Shown: positions 1 through 8,228 of the stretch, piece by piece
Numbering within the stretch: the stretch's first letter is position 1
Layout: each line of letters begins with the position of its first letter
DNA from: Pseudomonas pergaminensis
Lineage (GTDB): Bacteria; Pseudomonadota; Gammaproteobacteria; Pseudomonadales; Pseudomonadaceae
Direction: 5' to 3'
Assembly: GCF_024112395.2 (NCBI RefSeq)
Contig: NZ_CP078013.2
Coordinates: 1,302,001 to 1,366,000, forward strand
Length of the DNA stretch: 64,000 nucleotides
Notes under the pieces: generated by a model
What the model was told of the DNA's origin: nothing
The model's input: the letters and a program-made list of their open reading frames with translations, nothing else
Databases searched by the model: none
Program-made: the position numbers and the translations under genes

Positions 1-293
1 AGCGAGCCGTTCGAGGTGCGCCCCTGCAGGTAATTGATATACGGGCCGGCGGTAAAACCGTTGGTGTCCAAGGCGCTCCAGGTCAAGCCGTCGTCGGTAC
101 TCAGGCTGACAGTGCCCCAGTCCAGATCGACGTAGGGAACGGGCCGCGTTTCGTAGCGGCTGCCGGTAGGGTCATGGGGCTGGTAGCTGACGCCTGCGCC
201 GACGTCGCCGGTGATACCGGCGGCCTGAGCCGCGTTCGAAACGCTCCAGAGGCCCAGTAAACCGGCCAGTGCAGCGCAAGTGATCCTCAACAT
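1..293 (-). CDS. MipA/OmpV family outer-membrane protein, 5' part (runs off left edge)
   Basis: Reading leftwards from an ATG at 293, an open frame runs to the window edge. It begins with a signal peptide (Met-Leu-Arg, a hydrophobic stretch rich in Leu/Ala, then an Ala-X-Ala cleavage site near residue 22) followed by a Gly-rich start of a beta-barrel (GDVGAGVSYQP) and a WGTVSLSTDDGLTWSAL stretch. This pattern is typical of the MipA/OmpV family of outer-membrane barrels, which includes scaffolds for murein enzymes. Only about 97 codons are visible, so the family call rests on the N-terminus alone. It is transcribed away from the operon that begins at 522. Confidence 0.7.
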   Translation of the reverse strand, partial: MLRITCAALAGLLGLWSVSNAAQAAGITGDVGAGVSYQPHDPTGSRYETRPVPYVDLDWGTVSLSTDDGLTWSALDTNGFTAGPYINYLQGRTSNGS

Positions 294-365
294 GGTCACT
301 GTTCCTTGATTGATTACGTGCGCATGAACGCGCAAAGCATCGACCCCGCGCAAGCACTCATCTTG

Positions 366-392
366 TTTGTAGCAAGCTACAAAAATTGTAGC
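366..392. promoter_or_regulatory. Palindromic candidate activator site upstream of the 522-7767 operon
   Basis: A perfect dyad TTTGTAGC-AA-GCTACAAA lies at 366-383, and a further TTGTAGC half-site follows at 386-392 with a degraded partner near 397-405. The dyad is centred about 107 bases upstream of the start site predicted from the sigma-54-like element at 456-471, a usual distance for an enhancer site of an NtrC-type activator. That the regulator encoded at 6370-7767 binds here is inference. Confidence 0.5.
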
Positions 393-455
393 TCCTGCGA
401 CACAAATCACCCTCGAAGCCGAGCCAAGCCCCAGCCCCGCTGGGCTTGCGCCAGT

Positions 456-471
456 TGGCACAGTCCCTGCT
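456..471 (+). promoter_or_regulatory. Sigma-54 (-24/-12) promoter candidate
   Basis: TGGCACA-GTCC-CTGCT matches the sigma-54 consensus TGGCACG-N4-TTGCW, with the invariant GG and GC exactly 10 bases apart. Transcription would start near 482, about 40 bases before the ATG at 522. The operon it would drive ends with a sigma-54-dependent response regulator, which makes the match more credible. Confidence 0.6.
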
Positions 472-521
472 CTACACCTTTTTGCAAGCGCACACAGCGC
501 GCTCCTCCAAGGTAAACAACG

Positions 522-1220
522 ATGATCCAATGGCATATCGTGTGTGACTTCGACGGGACCATCACCCCCACCGATGTCATCGACAACGTCCTCCAACGCT
601 TCGCCGGCCCCGAGTGGGAAACCATCGAACAGGAATGGCTGGATGGGCATATCGGTTCACGCGAATGCCTGAGCCGCCAACTGGCGCTGATCAAGGCCAC
701 CCCCTCCGAGCTGCTTTCGTATTTCGACAGCGTCGAGATCGACCCGGACTTCCCGGATTTCGTCGACCACGTGATCGGCCTGGGTGCATCCATCGAAGTG
801 GTCAGCGACGGCATCGAGCAGGGCATTGCGCGGATTCTGTCACGCAACTACGTGACCCTGCTGCCGATCCTCGCCAACCGCCTGCGCCAGGTCGACCAGA
901 ACAGCTGGCGCATCGACTTCCCGTATGCCAGCGATGCCTGCCGTGCCGCCTCCGGCAACTGCAAGTGCAAGTCCACGCCGCGCAACAAGCGCGTGCTGGT
1001 GATCGGCGACGGCAAGTCCGACATGTGCGTGGCCTCCACCGCCGACTTTGTGTTTGCCAAGGGCAGCCTCGCCGACTACTGCGTGGCCCACGACATCCCA
1101 CACGCGCGCTTCGACACCTTCGCCGAAGTGCCGGCATTGCTGGCGCTGCTGCCACAAGGCATCGCCGCCAACGCCAACTCCTTTACTGCTGACAACCAGG
1201 AACTCTTCCACCATGTCTGA
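522..1220 (+). CDS. HAD-IB family phosphatase, MtnX-like
   Basis: 232-residue haloacid dehalogenase-type phosphatase of the MtnX/SerB-like class. Motif I is DFDGT (nucleophile Asp9, acid/base Asp11), motif II is the Ser in VVSDG (about residue 95), and motif IV is GDGKSD (162-167), so the active site looks complete. A GNCKCK stretch at 146-151 is typical of MtnX-like members. MtnX dephosphorylates an intermediate of methionine salvage, but no other salvage gene is nearby, so the substrate here is unknown. It is the first gene of a six-gene operon: its stop overlaps the next start by 8 bases. The start is chosen on ATG 522, with AAGG about nine bases upstream. Confidence 0.85.
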   Translation: MIQWHIVCDFDGTITPTDVIDNVLQRFAGPEWETIEQEWLDGHIGSRECLSRQLALIKATPSELLSYFDSVEIDPDFPDFVDHVIGLGASIEVVSDGIEQGIARILSRNYVTLLPILANRLRQVDQNSWRIDFPYASDACRAASGNCKCKSTPRNKRVLVIGDGKSDMCVASTADFVFAKGSLADYCVAHDIPHARFDTFAEVPALLALLPQGIAANANSFTADNQELFHHV

Positions 1221-2607
1221 TATCCGTATCGCTACCGCCGAAGACCAGGTTCTTCTGGATAAAGAAGCCAAGTATTGCTCCTACGGCGACACCGTTCACT
1301 ACATCGAACCACCCCGTATTTTCAGCCGCTGCGAAGGCTCCTACGTGTGGGACACCGAAGACCAGGCCTACCTCGACCTGCAGATGTGGTACTCGGCGGT
1401 CAATTTCGGCTATGCCAACCCGCGCCTGAACAATGCGCTGAAACAGCAGATCGACACGCTGCCGCAAATCGCCAGCCAGTACCTGCACAAGGGCAAGATC
1501 GAGCTGTCGGAAATGATCGCGGTGGACGCCAAGAAGAAATTCGGCCTCGACGGTCGCGTGCACTTCAACGTCGGCGGTTCGCAGTCCATCGAAGACTCCC
1601 TGAAGGTGGTGCGTAACGCCACCAACGGCAAGAGCCTGATGTTCGCCTTCGAAGGCGGCTACCACGGGCGTACCCTCGGCGCCTCGTCGATCACCTCCAG
1701 CTACCGCTACCGTCGCCGCTACGGCCACTTCGGCGAGCGTGCGCAGTTCATTCCGTTCCCGTACCACTTCCGTGGCCCTAAAGGCATGACCAAGGAAGAA
1801 TACGGCAGCCACTGCGTGCAGCAATTCGCCCGCCTGTTCGAGACCGAATACAACGGTGTGTGGGACCCGAAAGTCGGCCAGAGCGAATACGCCGCGTTTT
1901 ACGTCGAGCCGATCCAGGGCACCGGCGGCTACGTGATCCCGCCGATGAACTTCTACCGCGAACTCAAGCAGGTGCTGGATCAGCACGGCATCCTGATGGT
2001 GTCCGACGAAATCCAGATGGGCTTCTACCGCACCGGCAAGTTGTGGTCGATCGAGCACTTCGACGTGCAACCGGACGTGATCGTGTTCGGCAAGGCCCTG
2101 ACCAACGGCCTCAACCCGCTGGGTGGCATCTGGGCCCGTGAAGAGTTGATCAACCCGAAGGTCTTCCCGCCAGGTTCCACCCACTCCACCTTCGCCTCCA
2201 ACCCGTTGGGCACGGCGGTCGGCCTGGAAATGTTCAAGATGACCAACGAAGTCGACTACGGCGCGATGGTCATGGCCAAGGGCAAATTCTTCCTCGAAGG
2301 CCTGCAAGACCTGCAAAAACGTTTCCCGATCATCGGCGACGTCGACGGCCTGGGCCTGGCCCTGCGCTGCGAAATCTGCGGCCCGGATGGTTTCACGCCA
2401 GACAAGGCGACCCTGGACTACATGGTCGAAGAAGGCATGAAGGGCGACATGGTGGTGGACGGCCAGAAACTCGGGCTGATCCTCGACGTGGGCGGTTACT
2501 ACAAGAACGTGATCACCCTGGCACCGTCCCTGGAAATCAGCTACCCGGAAATCGAACTGGGCCTGAAGCTGCTCGAGCAACTGCTGGTGCGGGCGACCAA
2601 CCGGTGA
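1213..2607 (+). CDS. Class III (omega) aminotransferase, PLP-dependent
   Basis: 464 residues of the fold-type I class III aminotransferase family (annotated in relatives as aspartate aminotransferase family protein). SDEIQMGF carries the Asp that contacts the PLP pyridine nitrogen, and FGKALTNG carries the Schiff-base lysine at residue 294. Such enzymes move an amino group from omega-amino acids, diamines or amino acids to a keto acid or aldehyde; the substrate cannot be read from the sequence. The ATG at 1213 is used because the open frame upstream only shadows the phosphatase gene. It overlaps the phosphatase by 8 bases and the hydrolase by 4, so all three are probably translationally coupled. 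Confidence 0.9.
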   Translation: MSDIRIATAEDQVLLDKEAKYCSYGDTVHYIEPPRIFSRCEGSYVWDTEDQAYLDLQMWYSAVNFGYANPRLNNALKQQIDTLPQIASQYLHKGKIELSEMIAVDAKKKFGLDGRVHFNVGGSQSIEDSLKVVRNATNGKSLMFAFEGGYHGRTLGASSITSSYRYRRRYGHFGERAQFIPFPYHFRGPKGMTKEEYGSHCVQQFARLFETEYNGVWDPKVGQSEYAAFYVEPIQGTGGYVIPPMNFYRELKQVLDQHGILMVSDEIQMGFYRTGKLWSIEHFDVQPDVIVFGKALTNGLNPLGGIWAREELINPKVFPPGSTHSTFASNPLGTAVGLEMFKMTNEVDYGAMVMAKGKFFLEGLQDLQKRFPIIGDVDGLGLALRCEICGPDGFTPDKATLDYMVEEGMKGDMVVDGQKLGLILDVGGYYKNVITLAPSLEISYPEIELGLKLLEQLLVRATNR

Positions 2608-3470
2608 ACACAGCAGAGATCGACCTCGGTGAAGGTACCGCCGGCTTCGTTCTCGGTGACGGCCCGGTCGGGATCCTGTTGATCCACGGCCTGACCGGCA
2701 CCCCGACGGAATTGCGCCAGGTCGCCAAGGGCCTGGCCAAGGCGGGCAACTGCACGGTGTACGTGCCCACCCTGGCCGGGCACTGCGGTGACAACAGTGA
2801 CCTGCAGGCCACGGGCTGGCTGGACTGGTACGAAGGCGTGCGCAAGACCTTCGTGGGCGTGAAGCAACGCCACGCGCAGGTGTTTGTCGGCGGCTTGTCG
2901 ATGGGCGCGGTGATGTCGATGTACCTGGCGTCGGAGCATCCGGGCCAGGTGGCCGGTTTGCTGATGTATTCCACCACGCTCAAGTACGACGGGTGGAGCA
3001 TCAACAAAATGGCGTTCATCACGCCGTTGCTCATCCGTATCCCGTTCGGCGTACGCCTGTTTCGATTCACCGAGAAGCCGCCCTACGGCATCAAGAATGA
3101 ACGCCTGCGCGCCATCGTTGAACGGCAAATGAAGGAAGGCGAAAGCAGCGAGGCGGGCCTGTTGACGATGGAGGGCGTGACAGTGCGTGAATTGCACTGG
3201 ATGAACGCCGTGGTCAAAAAACGCATGCCGTCGATCAACGTACCGGCGCTGGTATTGCACTCCATCGAGGACGACATCACCAGCCGCTGGAACGCCGATT
3301 ACGTGGAACGCCACCTCGGCGGGCCGGTGACCAAGATCCTGTTGGACAACTGCTACCACATGATCACCGTCGACCTGCAATACCGCCGGGTGATCGAATT
3401 GAGTGCGGGGTTCGTCGAACAGCATGCCCAGGCCATCCCGGCCCCTCAAGATTATCGACAGCGGGCATAA
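2604..3470 (+). CDS. Alpha/beta hydrolase (carboxylesterase/thioesterase-like)
   Basis: 288 residues with a full alpha/beta-hydrolase catalytic set: oxyanion-hole motif IHGLTG (27-32), nucleophile elbow GLSMG with Ser99, an acidic residue in IEDD (about 222) and His251 in CYHM. It resembles the Est30/monoacylglycerol lipase branch. The start is a GTG that overlaps the aminotransferase stop by 4 bases. In this operon it could hydrolyse an ester or thioester intermediate or a finished product, but that is inference. No signal peptide is seen, so it should be cytoplasmic. Confidence 0.85.
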   Translation: MNTAEIDLGEGTAGFVLGDGPVGILLIHGLTGTPTELRQVAKGLAKAGNCTVYVPTLAGHCGDNSDLQATGWLDWYEGVRKTFVGVKQRHAQVFVGGLSMGAVMSMYLASEHPGQVAGLLMYSTTLKYDGWSINKMAFITPLLIRIPFGVRLFRFTEKPPYGIKNERLRAIVERQMKEGESSEAGLLTMEGVTVRELHWMNAVVKKRMPSINVPALVLHSIEDDITSRWNADYVERHLGGPVTKILLDNCYHMITVDLQYRRVIELSAGFVEQHAQAIPAPQDYRQRA

Positions 3471-3486
3471 GCCTTAAGGACACGAT

Positions 3487-4611
3487 GTGATCACCGCCCA
3501 AGCCTTCCCGACCATCCGGGCTATCCAGCGCAGTGCCTGGAACGACTGTTTCCCGGGTGCCCTGGAGGACTGGGACTATTACGTTGCCGTGGAAAACGCC
3601 GCCATTGATGATTTTCAGTGGCGTTATCTCGCGGTTTATCAAGATGGAACGCTGGTGGCGGTGGCGGCCGCGTTCATCACGCATTATCGCCTCGACACCA
3701 CGGTGTCGGGTGCCGGCAAGCGCTTGGCCGAGCGTGTGGAGCGATTGTGGCCGGGGCTTTTGCAACTGGGGCTGTATGCCCTCGGATCGCCAGTGGCCGA
3801 ACGCTGTGACGTGGGTTTCGCCAGCAGCGTGCCGGATGCCCCGCGTCCGCTGTTGCTCAAGCACCTGCTGCAGGCCGCTCGCCAGGATGCCGATGACTTC
3901 GGCATCGGCCTGGTGGCGGTCAAGGATGCGCCGAGCAAAGACCCGCACTGGCTCGAGAGTTGCCGGGCGGCGGGCTTCCAAAGCATGCCGAGCCTGCCCA
4001 CGGGCGTGTTGCCGCTGCCCTATGGTTCGGTGGATGCCTACCTGGGCTCGCTGGGCAAATCCACCCGCAAGGACCTGCGCCGCAAGCTGCGCGCGCCGGG
4101 CCCGCGGGTAGAATGGCGGCGCAACATCGACGACGTGCTGCCCGAAGTCATGCGCCTGTACGAAGCCACGCTCACGCGTGCCGAGTTGCAGTTCGAGCGG
4201 CTGCCAGCCGGTTACTTCACCTCGGTGCTCGAACGGCTTGATGAGCGCGCGGTCTGTGTTCTTTACTGGGTGGACGAGCAACTGGTGGCGTTCAACCTGG
4301 TGCTGGTCGACCAACACCGGCTGGTGGACAAGTTTTTCGGGCATGACGTCGCGTTCACCCGCGACTACAACCTGTACTTCCGCAGTTGGCTGACCAATGT
4401 CGACTACTGTATTCAACACAATATTGCCGTGTATGAGTGCGGCCAGGCCGGGTATGCCAGTAAGCTGCGCCTGGGCTGCGAGTTCCAGGGCAACAGTGTG
4501 TTTTTTCGCCACCGCAACCGGCTGGTCAACGGCCTGCTCAAGCTTGTAAAACTGTTTATTCGACCGGATCGTTCCGACCCTGCCATGGCTGCTGCGATAA
4601 GCGAAACCTGA
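3487..4611 (+). CDS. FemAB/GNAT-like acyltransferase (COG3146-type)
   Basis: 374 residues resembling the 'peptidogalycan biosynthesis recognition' group of GNAT-fold proteins, which is related to FemAB aminoacyltransferases. Visible landmarks are STRKDLRRKL (about 198-207), a typical transition into the second acyltransferase half, and a C-terminal YECGQAGYASKLRLGC segment. The likely chemistry is acyl or aminoacyl transfer to an amine. The start is a GTG with AAGGA six bases upstream. Its stop shares bases with the kinase start (TGATG). Together with the aminotransferase and hydrolase it suggests that a small N-acylated product is made; neither product nor substrate is known. Confidence 0.7.
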   Translation: MITAQAFPTIRAIQRSAWNDCFPGALEDWDYYVAVENAAIDDFQWRYLAVYQDGTLVAVAAAFITHYRLDTTVSGAGKRLAERVERLWPGLLQLGLYALGSPVAERCDVGFASSVPDAPRPLLLKHLLQAARQDADDFGIGLVAVKDAPSKDPHWLESCRAAGFQSMPSLPTGVLPLPYGSVDAYLGSLGKSTRKDLRRKLRAPGPRVEWRRNIDDVLPEVMRLYEATLTRAELQFERLPAGYFTSVLERLDERAVCVLYWVDEQLVAFNLVLVDQHRLVDKFFGHDVAFTRDYNLYFRSWLTNVDYCIQHNIAVYECGQAGYASKLRLGCEFQGNSVFFRHRNRLVNGLLKLVKLFIRPDRSDPAMAAAISET

Positions 4612-6380
4612 TGATCACCAAGACCCGCCAGAAAGCCCGCCCCTTTGCCATTTCGCGTTGGAGCGTCCAGCGCAAGCTGGTGCTGGCGTTCTGGTTGGTC
4701 AGCGTGATTCCCACCATGATCGCAGCAGAGCTGGCCGCCACCACGTTGTCGCAGATCTTCGACAGCAACGTGCGCATTTGGCTGCAGGAGTCGACCAAGA
4801 TCGTCAAGGACGAAATCGGCGACATCCTTCATGACAACGCGCGCATGGCCAAGCTGTTCCTGCGCTACACCAGCCCGCCCTCCAACCGGCAGGCGGCCAA
4901 GCACGACCGGCTGACTGCCGACATTGCCGATGCCACGGACATCGACGTGGTCGCACTGATCCGCGTCAGCGACCACAAGCTGGTGTTCAGCACCGCCTCC
5001 GACGACATCGTCAAACAGATCAGCCTGACCAGCAACGCGGTGTTGCAGACCGTGCAGGTGGCCGGGGTGAGCACCGGGATCGTGGTGTCCACTTTCGAGA
5101 CCACCCAGGACGGCGTCGATTACCTGCTGCTGGTGGCCACGTACCTGGACAGCAGTTTCCTCACCAGCGTGGCCGATGTGCATTCCCTCGACCTGCGCCT
5201 GTACCTGGCCAACCCCGATGGGTTCTCCGAGATCTTCTCCACCCAGCGCTTCGAGGATCACCCCTCGCGCATCCCCAAGAACGTCGAAACTGCGATGCGC
5301 AGCACCAAGCAGCCCAGCGAGCAGTTCACCAATAACTACAGTGGGTTGTACTGGCCGATCTTCAACGACGCCGGCGACTTGCAGGGCGTGATTTTCAGCG
5401 GCCTGCTGCGCCACACCAGCCTGGTGGGGCTGGTGAACCAGAGCAACCTGTTCGTGCTGATCTTCCTGCTCAGCTCGGCATTGTCGCTGGCGGCGGGGGT
5501 GTTGGTGTCGCGGCGCCTGACCAAGCCGCTGCGAGACCTGTCCCAAGGCGTGAGCGCGGTGATCTCCGGCGATTACGCGCACCGCGTGGTGGTCAGTGGC
5601 GGCGACGAGCTGGCGCAGTTGAGCAGCACCTTCAACCATATGACCGAACGCCTGGGCGAGTTGCATTACCTCGAAGCCCAGCTGCGCCGGCGTGATCGCC
5701 TGCATGCCCTGGGTGAAGTCGCCATGGGCCTGGCCCACGAGATCCGCAACCCGCTGGGCATCATCAAGACGGCCACACAGTTGCTGCACCGCCGCGCCGA
5801 CCTGGCGGACACCGACAAGCGCCACCTGGAATACGTGATCAGTGAAGTCAGCCGCATCAACGACCTGATCACCGAGTTCCTCGACTTCGCCAAGCCCAAC
5901 CCGCCGCTGCGCGTGTTGCAGCCTGCGCGCCCGTTGGTGGAGGAAATCCTCGGTTTCTGCGCCCCGGAACTGGCCACCCATAACATCGACGCGCACATCG
6001 ATGACCAGGCGCCGGGGGCGACGATCTACGCGGACGCCAAACAGCTCAAGCAGGCGTGCCTCAACCTGATCCTCAACGCCATCGACGCGATGCCCGAAGG
6101 CGGGCGCCTGACCGTGGGCATTCGCACGCTGGACGACAACACCGTGATCAGCATCGCCGACACCGGCCAAGGTATCCCGGCGGAAATGATCGAGCGTATC
6201 TTCACGCCATTCGTCACCACCAAGGCCTCTGGCACCGGCCTGGGCCTGGCCAAAGTCTATTCGATCATGGAAAGTCACGACGGCAGCATCGAATGTGCCA
6301 GTGAGAAAGATGCCGGCGCCACCTTCAGCCTGTACATTCCGGCGATTGGCGAAGACGACGAGGACAGTCATGACGCATAA
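4611..6380 (+). CDS. Membrane sensor histidine kinase
   Basis: 589 residues. A first transmembrane helix (about 22-44) is followed by a roughly 235-residue periplasmic sensor region, a second helix (about 280-302), a HAMP linker, a HisKA domain with HEIRNPLG (phospho-acceptor His376) and a HATPase domain (N-box NLILNAID, G1 DTGQG, G2 GTGLGL). It should sense an external signal and phosphorylate the regulator encoded directly downstream, whose start lies inside this gene by 11 bases. Its place in the same operon as four enzyme genes suggests that the signal relates to the enzymes' substrate or product. Confidence 0.93.
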   Translation: MITKTRQKARPFAISRWSVQRKLVLAFWLVSVIPTMIAAELAATTLSQIFDSNVRIWLQESTKIVKDEIGDILHDNARMAKLFLRYTSPPSNRQAAKHDRLTADIADATDIDVVALIRVSDHKLVFSTASDDIVKQISLTSNAVLQTVQVAGVSTGIVVSTFETTQDGVDYLLLVATYLDSSFLTSVADVHSLDLRLYLANPDGFSEIFSTQRFEDHPSRIPKNVETAMRSTKQPSEQFTNNYSGLYWPIFNDAGDLQGVIFSGLLRHTSLVGLVNQSNLFVLIFLLSSALSLAAGVLVSRRLTKPLRDLSQGVSAVISGDYAHRVVVSGGDELAQLSSTFNHMTERLGELHYLEAQLRRRDRLHALGEVAMGLAHEIRNPLGIIKTATQLLHRRADLADTDKRHLEYVISEVSRINDLITEFLDFAKPNPPLRVLQPARPLVEEILGFCAPELATHNIDAHIDDQAPGATIYADAKQLKQACLNLILNAIDAMPEGGRLTVGIRTLDDNTVISIADTGQGIPAEMIERIFTPFVTTKASGTGLGLAKVYSIMESHDGSIECASEKDAGATFSLYIPAIGEDDEDSHDA

Positions 6381-7767
6381 CATTCTGGTAGTCGACGACG
6401 AACCCAAGCTCTGCGACCTGCTGGCGTCGGCCCTGGGCCAGAACGATGTGCAGGTGTTTATCGCCGGCAACGGCCTGCACGCGCTCAAGGTGCTGGAGCA
6501 GGAAGACATCGACCTGGTGATCAGCGACTGGCGCATGCCCGGCATGGACGGGCCGGCGCTGCTCGCCGAGATCAAGGTGCGTTACCCCCATGTGCCGGTG
6601 ATCGTGATGACCGCCTACAGCACGGTGAAAAACGCGGTGCAGTCGATGCGCAACGGCGCCTACGACTACATCGCCAAGCCGTTCGACATCGACGAGCTGG
6701 ACATCACCGTGGCCAAGGCCCTGCAGTTTCGCGACATCATGCGCGACAACGCGCGCATGCGTGCCGAGCTGGATGAACACGCGCAGTTCGACAGCCTGGT
6801 GGGCGACAGCCCGGCGTTTCGCAAAGTACTGCAAGCCGTGGACTCGGTGCGCGACAGCAGCGCCACCATCTTGCTGACCGGCGAAAGCGGCACTGGCAAG
6901 GAAATGGTCGCACGCGCCATCCACAAACACGGCAGCCGTGCCGACCAGCCTTTCGTTGCGGTCAACTGTGCGGCGATCCCGGAAGGCTTGCTGGAAAGCG
7001 AAATGTTCGGCCATCGCAAAGGCGCGTTTACCGGTGCGGTGGCCGACCGGGTAGGACGCTTCCAACAGGCCGACAAGGGCACGTTGTTTCTCGACGAAGT
7101 GGGCGACATGCCGTTGGCGTTGCAGGCGAAGATCCTGCGGGCGTTGCAGGAGCGGGTGATCGAACCGGTGGGCGACCCGCGCGAGCGCAAGGTGGACGTG
7201 CGCGTCATTGCCGCCACCAACAAGAATTTGCTGGACGCGGTGGCCAACAAAGAGTTTCGCGAAGATCTGTATTACCGCCTCAATGTCTTCCCGATCCCGC
7301 TGCCGGCCTTGCGTGAACGGGTGGAAGACATCGCGCCGTTGGCCCGCCACTTCGCCCACACCCTGAGTGCCACCGCCGGCAAACGTATCACTGGCTTCAG
7401 CCCGGAGGCGTTGCAGGCTATGGCGGCGTATCACTGGCCGGGTAATATCCGTGAGCTGCAGAACTGCGTAGAGCGCGCGACCATCGTGGCGGCGTCGCCG
7501 GTAATCGAGGATATCGACCTGCCGGGTTACCTGTTTGCGTCCAAGCCGAGCGAGGGCGGTGTGACGGCGATTCTGAGCGATGGGCCGGGCATTCCCCAGG
7601 ACCTGGATGCGGCGCTGGCAGAGGTCGAGAAGGCCTATATCCTGGCAGCGTTGCAGGAGAGCAACGGCGTACAGGCTGCGGCGGCGGCGAAGATTGGGAT
7701 ATCGGAGCGCAGTTTCTGGTATCGCCTGAAGAAGCTGGGTATCCAGGTCGACAAGATCGTCCGCTGA
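6370..7767 (+). CDS. NtrC-family sigma-54-dependent response regulator
   Basis: 465 residues: receiver domain (phosphorylation Asp53 in ISDWRMPG, conserved Thr in VMTAYS, Lys in AKPFD), AAA+ domain with Walker A GESGTGKE, the sigma-54 contact loop GAFTGA and the arginine-finger region, and a Fis-type helix-turn-helix at the C-terminus (GISERSFWYRLKKLGI). It overlaps the kinase gene by 11 bases, so the two form one two-component pair. An intact GAFTGA predicts real sigma-54 activation. A sigma-54 promoter candidate (456-471) and a dyad (366-392) upstream of the first gene are the obvious targets; this is inference. Confidence 0.93.
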   Translation: MTHNILVVDDEPKLCDLLASALGQNDVQVFIAGNGLHALKVLEQEDIDLVISDWRMPGMDGPALLAEIKVRYPHVPVIVMTAYSTVKNAVQSMRNGAYDYIAKPFDIDELDITVAKALQFRDIMRDNARMRAELDEHAQFDSLVGDSPAFRKVLQAVDSVRDSSATILLTGESGTGKEMVARAIHKHGSRADQPFVAVNCAAIPEGLLESEMFGHRKGAFTGAVADRVGRFQQADKGTLFLDEVGDMPLALQAKILRALQERVIEPVGDPRERKVDVRVIAATNKNLLDAVANKEFREDLYYRLNVFPIPLPALRERVEDIAPLARHFAHTLSATAGKRITGFSPEALQAMAAYHWPGNIRELQNCVERATIVAASPVIEDIDLPGYLFASKPSEGGVTAILSDGPGIPQDLDAALAEVEKAYILAALQESNGVQAAAAAKIGISERSFWYRLKKLGIQVDKIVR

Positions 7768-7783
7768 CACACTGAGGTTCAAA

Positions 7784-7873
7784 TGTGGGAGGGGGCTTGC
7801 TCGCGAAAGCGGTGTGTCAGTCAAATATGTTCCAACTGAACCACCGCATTCGCGAGCAAGCCCGCTCCCACAG
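7784..7873. repeat. REPIN-type paired inverted REP element
   Basis: Two facing REP sequences, GTGGGAGGGGGCTTGCTCGC and its near-complement GCGAGCAAGCCCGCTCCCAC, are separated by about 45 bases. This is the usual form of extragenic REPINs in P. fluorescens. It lies between converging genes. Confidence 0.85.
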
Positions 7874-7889
7874 TTTTGACCGTGTTGGG

Positions 7890-8228
7890 TCAGGCGTGAA
7901 CGCGGACCCAGATGCTGACCAATATCGTAGCGGCCATCAACCACGCCACCGCCGCCACGGCCAGTGACGCTTCCAACCGCATCCGATCCACCATCACATA
8001 CAACGTCGCCAGGTACACGAAGTACGGAATGATCGACCACATCCCGAACAGGATCGTGGTCTTTAAGTCGTCCACCGAACGGCCCTTGCCGACGATGTAG
8101 TGGGCGATCAACGCAAAGGTCGGAAACAGCGGCACCAGGCCTGCGATGTAGTAGTTCTTGGTCTTGGCCAGCGCCGCCAGGATCAACACCACTGCCGCGC
8201 CAAGGGCGGCCTTCAATACCAGATCCAT
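7890..8228 (-). CDS. glpM: GlpM family inner-membrane protein
   Basis: 112-residue protein with four predicted transmembrane segments and the GlpM signature YYIAGLVPLFPTFALIAHYIVG near residues 26-47. GlpM was described in P. aeruginosa next to glpD as a membrane protein linked to glycerol metabolism and alginate production; its molecular role is not known. Here it has been separated from glpD (15246-16784) by the aauR/aauS/aatJQMP block. Its start codon overlaps the stop of aauR, so it is probably co-transcribed with aauS-aauR. Confidence 0.85.
   Translation of the reverse strand: MDLVLKAALGAAVVLILAALAKTKNYYIAGLVPLFPTFALIAHYIVGKGRSVDDLKTTILFGMWSIIPYFVYLATLYVMVDRMRLEASLAVAAVAWLMAATILVSIWVRVHA

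Noticed and set aside
522..1220. Methionine salvage gene mtnX/mtnC
   Set aside because: Only the fold and motifs match; no other salvage genes are adjacent and the operon partners point to a different pathway, so no gene symbol is given.
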